A stretch of DNA of 64,000 nucleotides from Phocaeicola_A sp045545095 (GCA_045545095.1 JAZQAG010000021.1:22412-86411); one strand, 5' to 3'; shown: positions 49,781 through 60,198, counted from the first letter of the stretch. Numbers and translations: made by a program. The notes: a model not told the origin generated them from the letters alone.

Positions 49781-50382
49781 GCCTCGGCCTCCTTTCTCTT
49801 TTCCTGAATCGATTTCAAGATTTTCTGTGAAGACTTGGAGAGGTTCTCCTCATCTTCCATAAATCGCTTGATCTTGCGCACGGCCTCCTGGAAACCCGGA
49901 ATCTGCACCTTCTCAAAAAGGTTCACCTTCTGAGTGGTCTTCTTACGGGCATGTTCCAACAACCCCAACTTGGCAAGCACAAATTCGCGCTCGACAGCTG
50001 TCTTGGCAAGTCCTTGCAACAGATTGATACCGTCAAAGTACCACTTCGGAGCACTGAACAAGCCAAACGGGCGAACTTCCAGACGTATATTCTTCAAAAT
50101 AGGAACACGGACACCAGCAATCTTCTTCACATCCAGTTCCACATCTTTCAGAGCTACCAATGAGGGGTCAAACTCTCCCCACAGAGCATACATCGTTTCA
50201 TATCCTCCAATCTGACTTTCCAGTTTCTTTTCCAAAGCCACGGCTTCCTCCTTGCACTTCTTCACCTCCAGACGCAATGCCGTTTCCTTGCTCTTGATAA
50301 TAGGCAAAGTACGTTGTCGCATCTTCAGTTGCTTTTCAATCTGCTGAAGCGATGTTTTGTTATATTGAAACTTAATTGCCAT
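49777..50382 (-). CDS. V-type ATP synthase subunit D (central stalk)
   Basis: This 201-residue central-shaft subunit is two long antiparallel helices. The N-terminal part (KFQYNKTSLQQIEKQLKMRQRTLPIIKSKE) and the C-terminal part (EHARKKTTQKVNLFEKVQIPGF, then IRKIKRFMEDEENLSKS) match the family, with a short beta hairpin between (RVPILKNIRLEVRPFGLF). It overlaps subunit I by four bases and lies 24 bases after subunit B. Confidence 0.95.
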   Translation of the reverse strand: MAIKFQYNKTSLQQIEKQLKMRQRTLPIIKSKETALRLEVKKCKEEAVALEKKLESQIGGYETMYALWGEFDPSLVALKDVELDVKKIAGVRVPILKNIRLEVRPFGLFSAPKWYFDGINLLQGLAKTAVEREFVLAKLGLLEHARKKTTQKVNLFEKVQIPGFQEAVRKIKRFMEDEENLSKSSQKILKSIQEKRKEAEA

Positions 50383-50406
50383 ATAAAATTCTATAAGGTA
50401 TAGGAT

Positions 50407-51732
50407 TTACTTCCAGTAAATATCCGTAAATTCCTTCTTGATATTCACCTCTTCAATCTTGAAGTATTTGCGGAAAAGTGTCCACGTCACATCAAGCATT
50501 TCTTCTGTATCGAGGTTCACATCAATAGCCAGCAATTTCTCGGCATAGTCCTTGGCGAAATCCAAACAACGGTTATCATAATCAGTCAGGTCAAAACCAT
50601 TCTCCAATTTAGTCTTTGCATTAGCGGCATCAGAGTAAAGACGAATAGCAGCATTCATTACCTGGCTATGATCCTTACGAGTCTTCTTACCAGCAACCAA
50701 TTGTTTCAGACGTGAAAGTGAACGGAATGGGTCAACAATAACCTTACCCACATCTGAGTCACGACGCAGATAGAGCTGTCCCTCGGTAATGTAACCAGTA
50801 TTATCGGGTACTGCATGTGTAATGTCACCACCAGACAAAGTAGTCACGGCAATGATGGTGATTGATCCACCGCCCACCTCATCGGGGAACTGTACTGCCT
50901 TTTCGTAAATCTTAGCCAAGTCAGAGTAGAGTGAACCAGGCATAGAGTCCTTTGAAGGAATCTGGTCCATACGGTTAGACACAATGGCTAATGAGTCAGC
51001 ATACGAAGTCATATCGGTCAAAAGCACGAGTACCTTCTCGTTTTTCTCCACAGCAAAATACTCTGCAGCTGTCAGAGCCATATCTGGAATCAACAGACGC
51101 TCAACAGCAGGGTCCTCCGTCGTGTTCATGAAACAAATGATACGGTCTAACGCACCGGCATTGGAGAAGGTGTTGCGGAAGAAGTAATAGTCATCGTTGG
51201 TCATACCCATACCACCCAAGATAATCTTGTCAACCTTGGCACGCAAAGCCACCATAGCCATCACTTCGTTGAACGGCTGATCAGGGTCAGCAAAGAACGG
51301 AATCTTCTGACCTGACACAAGAGTATTGTTCAAGTCAATACCGGCAATACCGGTAGCAATAAGTTCACTCGGTTGCTTACGACGCACGGGGTTCACCGAA
51401 GGGCCACCAATTTCCACCTCCTTACCTTCAATCTCCGGACCTCCATCAATAGGAGTACCATAGGCATTGAAAAAACGTCCGGACAGTTGGTCACCCACCT
51501 TCAAGGTTGGAGCCTTGCCCAAGAACACCACTTCAGCATTAGTGGGAATACCACCCGTACCTTCAAAAACCTGAAGGGTCACATCATCGCCAGCAATCTT
51601 CACCACCTGAGCCAACTTGCCATTGATGGTAGCCAATTCATCATAACCAACACCCTTCGCCTTCAACGAACAAGTAGCTTTGGTTATCTGGCTGATTTTC
51701 GTATATACTTTTTGAAAAGCTGTTGTTGCCAT
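50407..51732 (-). CDS. V-type ATP synthase subunit B
   Basis: This 441-residue non-catalytic partner of subunit A forms the A3B3 head. It starts FQKVYTKISQITKATCSLKAKG and shows GTPIDGGPEIEGKEVEIGG, PVRRKQPSELIATGIAGIDL and RSLSRLKQLVAGKKTRKDH. As expected for B, the glycine-rich loop of the nucleotide site is not a true P-loop. It is separated by 15 bases from subunit A. Confidence 0.96.
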   Translation of the reverse strand: MATTAFQKVYTKISQITKATCSLKAKGVGYDELATINGKLAQVVKIAGDDVTLQVFEGTGGIPTNAEVVFLGKAPTLKVGDQLSGRFFNAYGTPIDGGPEIEGKEVEIGGPSVNPVRRKQPSELIATGIAGIDLNNTLVSGQKIPFFADPDQPFNEVMAMVALRAKVDKIILGGMGMTNDDYYFFRNTFSNAGALDRIICFMNTTEDPAVERLLIPDMALTAAEYFAVEKNEKVLVLLTDMTSYADSLAIVSNRMDQIPSKDSMPGSLYSDLAKIYEKAVQFPDEVGGGSITIIAVTTLSGGDITHAVPDNTGYITEGQLYLRRDSDVGKVIVDPFRSLSRLKQLVAGKKTRKDHSQVMNAAIRLYSDAANAKTKLENGFDLTDYDNRCLDFAKDYAEKLLAIDVNLDTEEMLDVTWTLFRKYFKIEEVNIKKEFTDIYWK

Positions 51733-51747
51733 ATCTTATACCTTATA

Positions 51748-53496
51748 TTATTTATGTCCGGCAAGCATTTCCTGAATCTGATTCTTGAAGTCATAGTATT
51801 GCTCTGACTTATATTCTGAATAGTTCATCTGCTTGCATACGTTAATCATCTTCTTGAAATAATCCACTACATCCAGGAAGTTGTCAAACTTGAAGTCGAT
51901 ATTACAGATTTCCACCACCAAGTCGAGGATCTCCTCCTGACGCTCCAGTGAAGTCACAGCATCCACTTCATCAAACGCATCCTGTTGAAGGATGACGAAG
52001 TCAATGATTTCAGACTTCCAGAATGTTTCGTGATAATCCACAGGCACGCCATCGTCACCCAAGATATTAATCTGCTCGGCAATCTCCTTACCACGTTGCA
52101 TACGGGTCTTCAGGTCAAGCACTTTCGGTATCCAACGGTCATTAATACGTTCCTTGATGTATTCAGCAAACTCTGGATATTCCAAGTATTTTGAATAAGA
52201 ATCAATAGGGTTCACAGCCGGATAACGTTTCTTATCGGCACGATCCTGCTCCAAGGCATAGAAGCAACGGGCTACCTTCTTGGTATTCTCCGTCACAGGT
52301 TCCTTCAAGTTACCACCGGCAGGCGATACCGTACCGATAAAGGTAATAGAACCCACCTCACCGTTGTTCAGATAAACATATCCTGCGCGACCGTAGAAGT
52401 TTGAAATCAAAGCCGAGAGGTCCATTGGGAATGCATCAGGACCAGGCAACTCCTCCATACGGTTTGACATCTCACGCAGAGCCTGTGCCCAACGTGAAGT
52501 AGAGTCAGCCATCAACAATACACGGAGTCCCATTGCGCGATAATATTCAGCCATGGTCATGGCAGTATATACAGATGCCTCACGGGCAGCTACAGGCATG
52601 TTTGAAGTATTAGCGATGATGATAGTACGCTCCATCAACTTGCGTCCGGTGTGGGGGTCGTCCAGTTCAGGGAATTCAGTAAAGATTTCCACAACCTCAT
52701 TGGCACGTTCACCACAGGCTGCAATGATTACGATGTCAGCTTCGGCCTGTTTAGAAATAGCATGTTGGAGCACAGTCTTACCCGTACCGAAAGGACCGGG
52801 GATAAAGCCCGTACCACCTTCCACTATAGGGTTGAATGTATCGATAGTACGTACACCTGTCTCCAACAGTTTGAAGGGACGCGGTTTCTGCTTATACTGA
52901 GTCATGGCAAACTTCACCGGCCAGTGCTGAATCATGTTCACCTCAATATCCTTTCCTTCTGCATCGGTCAACACGGCTACCACATCGCTGACCTTGTATT
53001 GTCCTTTGGAAGCAATGCTTTTCACCTTGGCTTTACCTTCCAATTGGAAAGGCACCATAATCTTCAGCGGTTGTGAGTTTTCTTCCACGCCACCCAACCA
53101 GTCGGCAGCCTGCACCTCGTCACCAACTTTAGCAATCGGGGTAAAGTCCCACAAACGATCCTCATCGATAGGGTCAGTGTATTGTCCACGTTTCAGGAAT
53201 ACACCCTCCATCTTGTCAAGGTCGTTCTGCAAACCGTCGAAATTCTTCGACAACATACCGGGAGCCAACTTCACTTCCAGCATGTGGCCCGTAAACTCGG
53301 CCACCGCTCCCACTTTCAAGCCACGGGTACTCTCGAACACCTGTACATACACGTCCGAGCCTACCACCTTGATGACCTCAGACATCAGACGGTCTCCACC
53401 CGTCTCGATGTAGCAGATTTCACCCTGAGTCACCGGGCCATCTACCTTCAGCGTCACCATATTGGCGATAACGCCACTAACAGTTCCTTTTGTCAT
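51748..53496 (-). CDS. V-type ATP synthase subunit A (catalytic)
   Basis: This 582-residue catalytic subunit hydrolyses or makes ATP. The P-loop is GPFGTGKT (about residues 232-239). The N-terminal beta barrel begins GTVSGVIANMVTLKVDGPV, and a bulge domain (residues of about 115-190, VKSIASKGQYKVSDVVAVL) identifies A rather than an F1 beta subunit. MADSTSRWAQALREMSNRMEELP is the Walker B and arginine-finger region. A 76-base spacer separates it from the DUF2764 gene upstream. Confidence 0.97.
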   Translation of the reverse strand: MTKGTVSGVIANMVTLKVDGPVTQGEICYIETGGDRLMSEVIKVVGSDVYVQVFESTRGLKVGAVAEFTGHMLEVKLAPGMLSKNFDGLQNDLDKMEGVFLKRGQYTDPIDEDRLWDFTPIAKVGDEVQAADWLGGVEENSQPLKIMVPFQLEGKAKVKSIASKGQYKVSDVVAVLTDAEGKDIEVNMIQHWPVKFAMTQYKQKPRPFKLLETGVRTIDTFNPIVEGGTGFIPGPFGTGKTVLQHAISKQAEADIVIIAACGERANEVVEIFTEFPELDDPHTGRKLMERTIIIANTSNMPVAAREASVYTAMTMAEYYRAMGLRVLLMADSTSRWAQALREMSNRMEELPGPDAFPMDLSALISNFYGRAGYVYLNNGEVGSITFIGTVSPAGGNLKEPVTENTKKVARCFYALEQDRADKKRYPAVNPIDSYSKYLEYPEFAEYIKERINDRWIPKVLDLKTRMQRGKEIAEQINILGDDGVPVDYHETFWKSEIIDFVILQQDAFDEVDAVTSLERQEEILDLVVEICNIDFKFDNFLDVVDYFKKMINVCKQMNYSEYKSEQYYDFKNQIQEMLAGHK

Positions 53497-53572
53497 ATAT
53501 TTTCAGTTCTTTAATTTTCAGTTTATCAGTCTTCAAGTCTGTTACAAATCCATACTACCGGTCTGAATATTA

Positions 53573-54439
53573 TCACTTGTAGCTCGTCATTTGCAGCTTG
53601 TCACTCTTAAACTCCTCCGGCACCCGTGCCTCTCCACGCAAATTCTCGATAATCTGGCGGAAAGTTTCGCGCCCCGTCTCTATATCTAATTTTTCCCAAC
53701 GCTCCAGCATCTCAAGTTTACACATATAGGCAAACACAGCCTCTACAGCAAACACATCCATGAACGTTTTCTCCTCTAACCACAACCATTTGAAGGCATC
53801 AATGCGTTTTTCCTTCTCTACAGGATCCTCGCACTCCACAATCTTCATCAAGTCGGTCATATAGTCCAATTCAAGTCCCAAGCCAAAGTCGCGGGCATTG
53901 CTGTTGCGTATCATTTCGCACACCTCGTTGTCCCCCTGAATATAGTCGGCAACATTCCAACCATACTTCTTGGCAATCAGCGCCGTCAGGATATTAGTCA
54001 CGTTCAGATTCATCTCAAACCATTCGCGCAACATACGATTCGAGCACTTCAAAGCGTACTGGTAATACTCCAGCAAAATGGCATCCTCAGGGAAATATCC
54101 ATCCTTATCCTTATTATAAGGATATTCTCGGGCAAAAACAGAGAGGAACGAGGGGTAACGGTGTACGTTGAAGTTCATCTCACGAGCCGAAGTCATCATA
54201 TCCTCGTACTGTTCGCGGCTGTAATTTCCCAACGGAGATATTTCCGCACCAGGATCCTTCAGCAACTTCACCAGATTCAGGCAGTCATACCGCAGGTAGA
54301 AGTAGAACATCAGCTTCTTGTCCGCCTCGGTCAGCACCTCCGCCAGTTCCGCTTTGAAATCAGCCACCGACTGTGCACCACGGCCATCATCCAATGCGAT
54401 ATCCGGCAACCCGGCCATCAGGCAATAATAGCTACTCAT
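53573..54439 (-). CDS. DUF2764 protein in the V-ATPase operon (subunit C candidate)
   Basis: This 288-residue soluble helical protein begins YYCLMAGLPDIALDDGRGAQSV and has YLRYDCLNLVKLLKDPGAEISPLGNYS. DUF2764 proteins occur only in Bacteroidetes-type V-ATPase operons, at the place where subunit C lies in other bacteria. The opening YxxLxxxLP and LxxxLRxxxDxxNLxxLL pattern resembles the subunit C/AC39 fold. It probably joins the stalk to the rotor ring, but the sequence is too divergent to be sure. It lies between subunits E and A. Confidence 0.75.
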   Translation of the reverse strand: MSSYYCLMAGLPDIALDDGRGAQSVADFKAELAEVLTEADKKLMFYFYLRYDCLNLVKLLKDPGAEISPLGNYSREQYEDMMTSAREMNFNVHRYPSFLSVFAREYPYNKDKDGYFPEDAILLEYYQYALKCSNRMLREWFEMNLNVTNILTALIAKKYGWNVADYIQGDNEVCEMIRNSNARDFGLGLELDYMTDLMKIVECEDPVEKEKRIDAFKWLWLEEKTFMDVFAVEAVFAYMCKLEMLERWEKLDIETGRETFRQIIENLRGEARVPEEFKSDKLQMTSYK

Positions 54440-54520
54440 TCTTTCAAAATTAATAATTAATAATTAAAAAATTAATCCTGTGAACTCACCTTTAATTCTT
54501 TAATTCCTTAATTCTTTCAT

Positions 54521-55111
54521 TCAAAATAACATTTCCACCAATTGCGGACGAAGGAATGACTTGAAGAACTCCTCAAACTCCTCAGTACCGAAGTTCACCT
54601 TATACGAACCATCAGCTGGAGCAATGGTGAAAAGCGCCTTCTGTCCGTTCACTTGTTCAATCTTCACGCCCTTGTCCAACAAGCCCTTAGCTTTCGATGC
54701 AAAATAAGCCTTCAGTGTATCAGCTTCAGCCGAAGAAATAACCACAGCCTCTTCAGCAGCCCATTTCTCGGCCAGTGCCACGGCAAACTTGCAGAGGAAA
54801 TCCTTGTCCTCCACCAATCCCTTCACAGCATCAGCCACCACATTGTTCGTCAAGCAGTTGGCCACCTCACTCTTCAGTGCGTTCACTGTCTGTCCGGCAT
54901 ACAGCCCCAGTTCCTTCTTCGTGTTGTTCAGCAGTTCGGCAGCCTTCTTCTCGGCAACAGCCACAATCTCTTCAGCCTCCTTCTGTGCATTCTTCACAAT
55001 TCCGGCAGCTTCGCCATTAGCCTTTTCCACGATTCGCTGTGCCTCTTCGTTACCCTTTTCCACACCCTCGCGGAAAAGTTTGTCTGTCAGCTCTTGAATC
55101 TTATTTTCCAT
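54521..55111 (-). CDS. V-type ATP synthase subunit E (peripheral stalk)
   Basis: This 196-residue subunit has an N-terminal charged helix of about 80 residues (EEAQRIVEKANGEAAGIVKNAQ, coiled coil) and a C-terminal mixed domain (EKWAAEEAVVISSAEADTLKAYF), the standard E layout. It is the first gene of the operon E-DUF2764-A-B-D-I-K. No gene for F or G is seen in the window. The promoter box is 43 bases upstream. Confidence 0.92.
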   Translation of the reverse strand: MENKIQELTDKLFREGVEKGNEEAQRIVEKANGEAAGIVKNAQKEAEEIVAVAEKKAAELLNNTKKELGLYAGQTVNALKSEVANCLTNNVVADAVKGLVEDKDFLCKFAVALAEKWAAEEAVVISSAEADTLKAYFASKAKGLLDKGVKIEQVNGQKALFTIAPADGSYKVNFGTEEFEEFFKSFLRPQLVEMLF

Positions 55112-55153
55112 AATCTATAGATATATATATTTAGGTTTTTATAAATTAAAGCG

Positions 55154-55161
55154 CAAAGATA
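55154..55161 (-). promoter_or_regulatory. -7 box for the V-ATPase operon
   Basis: The minus strand reads TATCTTTG. The leader to the subunit E start at 55111 would be about 35 bases. Confidence 0.65.
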
Positions 55162-55234
55162 CAAACTATTTTTCATATTCTACCCACAAAAGCAAAAACA
55201 CTTTCATACCTCTCCGAAATGTAGAACAAAAAAG

Positions 55235-55258
55235 AGGGAGAAAATGTTTTTTCTCCCC
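55235..55258 (-). terminator. terminator after the RecQ-UvrD fusion gene
   Basis: A 9- to 10-bp stem around 55235-55244 with 55249-55258 is followed on the minus strand by a run of T (complement of the A run at 55228-55233). Confidence 0.8.
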
Positions 55259-55314
55259 TCCAATCAATCTTTTCGTCGTATTATTGAAGACAATTGTATC
55301 CCCTATTATCGCTA

Positions 55315-58300
55315 TTAATTATTTCTAAATTCGCAAAAAGAAAGGTGCAAATCCACCAAAAGAACAGCCGTTTCGGACTCTTCTTTAGGAGCATCCTTCG
55401 GTTTCCAAGCAACCACAAACCGTACGAATGCCGATTTTACGATATAACCTTTTTCTTGCCATTCGAGTAAGGAACTCTGCATATTTTTGGATAATTTGGC
55501 AACAGGTTTGCTTGCTGAATATAATACTGTATCTTTGTAAGTCAATACATCGCCACTTCGAAGCGCAAGAATATCTTTTTTGCGTTCTTTAAAAAATCCA
55601 AGGAAAACATCTTTATGAGATAGTTGTAGGATTATTTGCTCGGGCATCGGATATTCTTGTTGATCAACCGTGACTTTATCAACCTTCAAGCGACTAAAAA
55701 TATCACAGTTGGTATGCACAAACAAGCGATTCTTTGCACGGGTCATACCAACATAGTACCGACGCATCAGATGGGCGTCTTTCGTATAAGCTTCAGCCAA
55801 AAGCATATAAACATCATCAAATTCACGTCCCTTAGCCTTATGAATAGTGGAAACTACCACATCTGCTTCTGAAACATCACAAAAATCCTCTACGGAAGAT
55901 TCAAATACAAACTCCCGAAAATCGCTGTAATATTTAACCTTATTTACTTGTTCAAACTGTTCTATACAGCGTCGTACATAAGGGATACTCAAACTTGAAG
56001 AGTACATGGAGAATGTTGCTTTCTTAGCATCGTCCCACAATTGTGGTTGAATAAGTGGTGTGTTCCGTTCCGTAGTAATTTGCTTCAAGAAATATCTCAT
56101 TTCTGCCAAATTCCAAAACGAAAAGCCATCCATAGATTGTATCAATTTACCATTGATACCATATTTTCGTAAAAGGGCAACCAAAATAACAGCTTCTTCA
56201 TTTGTCTGTGTAAGTACACATATCGAACCATGCCCCTGATTGTGAAGCAACTTCTCAACAAGTGGCTGGTACATATAGTGTGAAGAATGAAGAGTTACCT
56301 CTACCCATCCCTCTTCATCTCGCATGGAAATGATGGGAGTCCTCTTCATTCGTCGACCTATCTTCTTTACAAATTCATTGGAAAATGCAACAACGTGTTG
56401 AGAACTCCGATAATTTTCGGTCATTTCAATGAATCGACCACCAGTTTCTTTAGAAAGTTGAAACATATAATTGGAGTTTGAGCCACGGAATTCGTAGATA
56501 TTCTGATCATCATCTCCCACCGCTATCACACGTAATTCTTCATTTTTAGTCATCAACGCTTCTACTAAAGCATATTCCTCAGCACCCATATCCTGTGCTT
56601 CGTCTATAACCAAAACAGTTTTACCAATTCTGGTAGGCTCCACTTCACCTTGGCGAATCATCTCTGCAGCTTGACCCACTACATTCTTTGCTTCTTCCAA
56701 ATTTCCGATACGCCCCAAAAGGTCAAAACAATAAGAATGAAAAGTTTTTATCTCTACAAAATGAGCAGCATTTCCAATAAGTCCTATTAACCTCTGTTTG
56801 AATTCCGTCGCTGCGGCACGTGAGAATGTCAGCATCAGAAGCTGCTCATGCTTCACGTCCTCAAGCAATAACAACGAAGCCAATTTGTGGACTAACACAC
56901 GGGTCTTTCCACTACCTGGCCCAGCCGCAACCACAATACAACGAGATTCTTTATCTGAAATGATTTCCTGTTGACGAGTTGACAAATGGCCAAATAATTG
57001 AGAATATTTGTCTGGAGTGAGATTACGTTCTATTTGTTTTACGCGTTCTCCCTTAAAATATTTAGAAACAAACTTCTTGTAATCCATTTGGAAATAATCC
57101 TGCACGTATTGCAATGCCGCATCATAGTTTCTTACCATCAAATTAGCATATTCACCAACAATGTGTACTTGCTGAATCTTCTGCTTATAAAATTCATTAA
57201 GCATCCGATAATCATCTAATTTATAGTTCAATCGACTATCCTTGATTCGTCGGATATCCATAGCATTATACAGAACCAAAAAACCTCCTTCCAATTTCAA
57301 TGCCCCAATCTTGGACAAATAAAGAAGCGACTCCTCAACATCTTCCAATTGCAGATTCTCCAAATCACCAAACAGCATTTGCGAACCTGATTTTATATCA
57401 TTCAATAGCTCCACAACGGAAAACTGGACAGCATTGTTCTCTGCCATCTCCTGCGGCATTTCCGATACCATCTTATATAACCACTCGACAACAAAACGAC
57501 TTATTTCTAAACGACGTTCAAAACGTTTGATAGTAGTCTCCATATCCGCTTGCCGAGTAATATCCATATTATGAGCCGCGTCCTCTGTCTTACGAGTATA
57601 ACCTTTCACGGTGAGGAAATAGAGCAAAGTACGGATATCTTTCTCTTTAGATGTTGTGATACCACTCCGTAGAGCATCATCATTTAATTGTTTACACGAA
57701 ATTTTCAATGAGTCATCAGGAATATGACTGAGAATATATCTTTCAACCTTTGCAAAATATTCAAGTACTGATTTTGCTTTACGCTCTGTATCACCCGGCC
57801 CTTCCTGCAAATAAGCAGAAATGTCGCGACTATCTGCCAAAATACCTTCCTGTCTCATTCGCTCAACGGCTGAAATAACTTCCCCTTTACTGAGCGCCAA
57901 AATATCAGCTAAATAATCTATCCGCGATTCAGCCTCTGAATCTTGAGTTTTGACAATATACTTCTGCGAAATCAAAGATTTTATGATGCGCGTAGCTTTC
58001 TCAATCTCATCACTACCAAACAAGTTTGACTCAGATATACGTTTTCGCGCTTCATCCATATTCTTTACCGTAATGCCTGTAGCATATACATGAGGAACAT
58101 TGTTGCCCCGCTCCAAATACCCTGCTTGCTCCAAAGCTGACAATGCTGTCCGTACACGTGTTTCTATGTCTGACACAGAATCATCCCATCCAGCCTGTCG
58201 CGCTATTTCCAAAGCTGAACAACAAACCCTCATTCGCTTTTTTGTCAATCCTTTAACAGCTCGCCAGACTTGTTGTATTTCACTGATACTCAACTTTGTC

Positions 58301-60198
58301 TGATTCAATAGAATGAAATGTTTATCGAGATCGCTATCGCTATATAGCACATAGCAACGGGCACTCAGATGGGGATCACGACCAGCTCGTCCAGCCTCCT
58401 GTACATAATTCTCCAAAGAATCGGAAATATCGTAATGCACGACAAGCCCCACATCCTTTTTATCCACGCCCATACCAAAGGCTGAAGTAGCAACGATGAT
58501 ACGAACTTGATCTGTCATGAAAGCCTCTTGATTGGCAATCTTCTCATCTGAATCCATCTTTCCATTGAAAGGGAGAGCCTTATATCCATCGCGAGTCAAT
58601 CTGACTGCAACTTCCTTTGTACGCTTTGTACGCGAAACATAAATAATTGTAGGACAGTCCGTATCTGCTACAAGTTTTCTTAGTTTCAGATACTTATCAT
58701 CATCGGTATCAGCATGTATGACAGAATAATGAAGATTAGTTCTTGATGCAGTTGAAGCAAACAGTTCTAAATCCAAATCTAATGATTGTTTGAAATAATC
58801 ACAAATATCCTGAATCACTTTTTGTTTAGCTGTAGCAGTAAAACAAGACACAGGAATCTTACACTGCTTTTTCTGTTGGTATTCACGAATAAATTTTCCA
58901 ATGTATAGATAATCAACTCTAAAATCTTGCCCCCACGATGAGAAGCAGTGTGCTTCATCTATCACAAATCTAACAACATGACGAGCCATTAAGATCCGTT
59001 CTATTGTTTTGGAGCGAAGCATTTCTGGAGCTATATAAAGAAGCGAAGCTTCTCCATCAAGAACTCGTTGTATAGAAAGCGCTCTTGTAATTGGATCTAA
59101 TAGGCCATTAATGGTTACGGCAGCTGTGATTCCTCGATCATTCAAGTTATCCACCTGATCTTTCATTAAAGACTGCAATGGAGAAATGACAACTGTCAGT
59201 CCATGTACCGAACGACCTTCCATCAATGCTGGCAATTGAAATGTCAATGATTTGCCTCCACCGGTAGGGAAAATAGCTAATAATGACTTTCCATCCACTG
59301 CAGCTTTTGCTGCTTGTTCTTGAAGAGGTTCACCTTCGTATGTACGAAATTGGTCATAGCCAAAAAATGATTTCAGATTGTATAATACATCCAATTGGGT
59401 ATTGCAATAGGAACAATCTTCTTTGCAATGTGTATGGCGCAATGCTTTTATCACATACTCCACCTCTGGATAATTACGTAGAACCCACCCCGGGGTAATA
59501 GAACGGTAATCAATTGTATCTACCAATGCTAAAGCATAAGCTAATGCACATGGTTGCTGATGAATATGGGATTCTAAATCGGAATGCTGGCAGATTTTTC
59601 CTTGATAAACATCCCTTATCAATTCAGGCAGGTCTCCGTTAAAAGTTCCTGCACGTACCATATCAAGGAATCCATCAAACTCCCTATTCCCTCTCAATAG
59701 CGTAGCAAATATCATCCGTTTTTCATCAGGCAACGAATTCCAACGGGCAACCTCATCCCATAAAAGATCCTTAGCCTTCTTACAATCATTTACAGGATTA
59801 TTCATCTGCTCATTCATCAATTTGTCATCTTTGACAAGCTTATGGTACGGACGCTCTGGAAACAGCAAAGGAGACATATAAAGAGTATCTACCAATTGCC
59901 AACGACAATCATTATCTCCAAACAGATATTTGGCATCATGATGAATAATATTATGCCCACAAAGGTAATCGACTCCATTCAAAAATTTAAAGAACTCATT
60001 TTTCGAAGCATTATGAAAAACAGCATCATCATAACGCAAAGCTCCAATATCATGAATTCTTTTATCCTTTAATCCAACTTCTACATCTATAAAAGCATAA
60101 AGGGAAGAATCTTTTGATAAAGATGAAGCCATTTCGTTGACAACACGATTTCGGCCATCAACATCTATGAATTCTTTAAGTTTAGCCCATATAGACAT
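55315..60198 (-). CDS. fusion of DEDD exonuclease-like, RecQ helicase and UvrD helicase domains
   Basis: This single 1627-residue frame holds three enzyme domains. Residues of about 30-170 resemble a DEDD exonuclease: FIDVEVG (D38, E40), GHNIIHHDAKYL (D88), VDTLYMSPLL and a possible last acid in NPVNDCKKAKDLL, although the usual histidine is not evident. Residues of about 275-640 form a RecQ helicase with PTGGGKS (near 316) and DEAHCFSSWGQDFR (near 414), followed by winged-helix-like parts. From about 1080, AAGPGSGKT (near 1094), LVIDEAQDM (near 1199), VGDDDQNIYEFRG and YVGMTRAKNR (near 1484) make a UvrD/PcrA helicase. It would unwind and perhaps trim DNA in recombination, repair or defence. 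It is a single gene with its own promoter. Confidence 0.9.
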   Translation of the reverse strand: MSIWAKLKEFIDVDGRNRVVNEMASSLSKDSSLYAFIDVEVGLKDKRIHDIGALRYDDAVFHNASKNEFFKFLNGVDYLCGHNIIHHDAKYLFGDNDCRWQLVDTLYMSPLLFPERPYHKLVKDDKLMNEQMNNPVNDCKKAKDLLWDEVARWNSLPDEKRMIFATLLRGNREFDGFLDMVRAGTFNGDLPELIRDVYQGKICQHSDLESHIHQQPCALAYALALVDTIDYRSITPGWVLRNYPEVEYVIKALRHTHCKEDCSYCNTQLDVLYNLKSFFGYDQFRTYEGEPLQEQAAKAAVDGKSLLAIFPTGGGKSLTFQLPALMEGRSVHGLTVVISPLQSLMKDQVDNLNDRGITAAVTINGLLDPITRALSIQRVLDGEASLLYIAPEMLRSKTIERILMARHVVRFVIDEAHCFSSWGQDFRVDYLYIGKFIREYQQKKQCKIPVSCFTATAKQKVIQDICDYFKQSLDLDLELFASTASRTNLHYSVIHADTDDDKYLKLRKLVADTDCPTIIYVSRTKRTKEVAVRLTRDGYKALPFNGKMDSDEKIANQEAFMTDQVRIIVATSAFGMGVDKKDVGLVVHYDISDSLENYVQEAGRAGRDPHLSARCYVLYSDSDLDKHFILLNQTKLSISEIQQVWRAVKGLTKKRMRVCCSALEIARQAGWDDSVSDIETRVRTALSALEQAGYLERGNNVPHVYATGITVKNMDEARKRISESNLFGSDEIEKATRIIKSLISQKYIVKTQDSEAESRIDYLADILALSKGEVISAVERMRQEGILADSRDISAYLQEGPGDTERKAKSVLEYFAKVERYILSHIPDDSLKISCKQLNDDALRSGITTSKEKDIRTLLYFLTVKGYTRKTEDAAHNMDITRQADMETTIKRFERRLEISRFVVEWLYKMVSEMPQEMAENNAVQFSVVELLNDIKSGSQMLFGDLENLQLEDVEESLLYLSKIGALKLEGGFLVLYNAMDIRRIKDSRLNYKLDDYRMLNEFYKQKIQQVHIVGEYANLMVRNYDAALQYVQDYFQMDYKKFVSKYFKGERVKQIERNLTPDKYSQLFGHLSTRQQEIISDKESRCIVVAAGPGSGKTRVLVHKLASLLLLEDVKHEQLLMLTFSRAAATEFKQRLIGLIGNAAHFVEIKTFHSYCFDLLGRIGNLEEAKNVVGQAAEMIRQGEVEPTRIGKTVLVIDEAQDMGAEEYALVEALMTKNEELRVIAVGDDDQNIYEFRGSNSNYMFQLSKETGGRFIEMTENYRSSQHVVAFSNEFVKKIGRRMKRTPIISMRDEEGWVEVTLHSSHYMYQPLVEKLLHNQGHGSICVLTQTNEEAVILVALLRKYGINGKLIQSMDGFSFWNLAEMRYFLKQITTERNTPLIQPQLWDDAKKATFSMYSSSLSIPYVRRCIEQFEQVNKVKYYSDFREFVFESSVEDFCDVSEADVVVSTIHKAKGREFDDVYMLLAEAYTKDAHLMRRYYVGMTRAKNRLFVHTNCDIFSRLKVDKVTVDQQEYPMPEQIILQLSHKDVFLGFFKERKKDILALRSGDVLTYKDTVLYSASKPVAKLSKNMQSSLLEWQEKGYIVKSAFVRFVVAWKPKDAPKEESETAVLLVDLHLSFCEFRNN

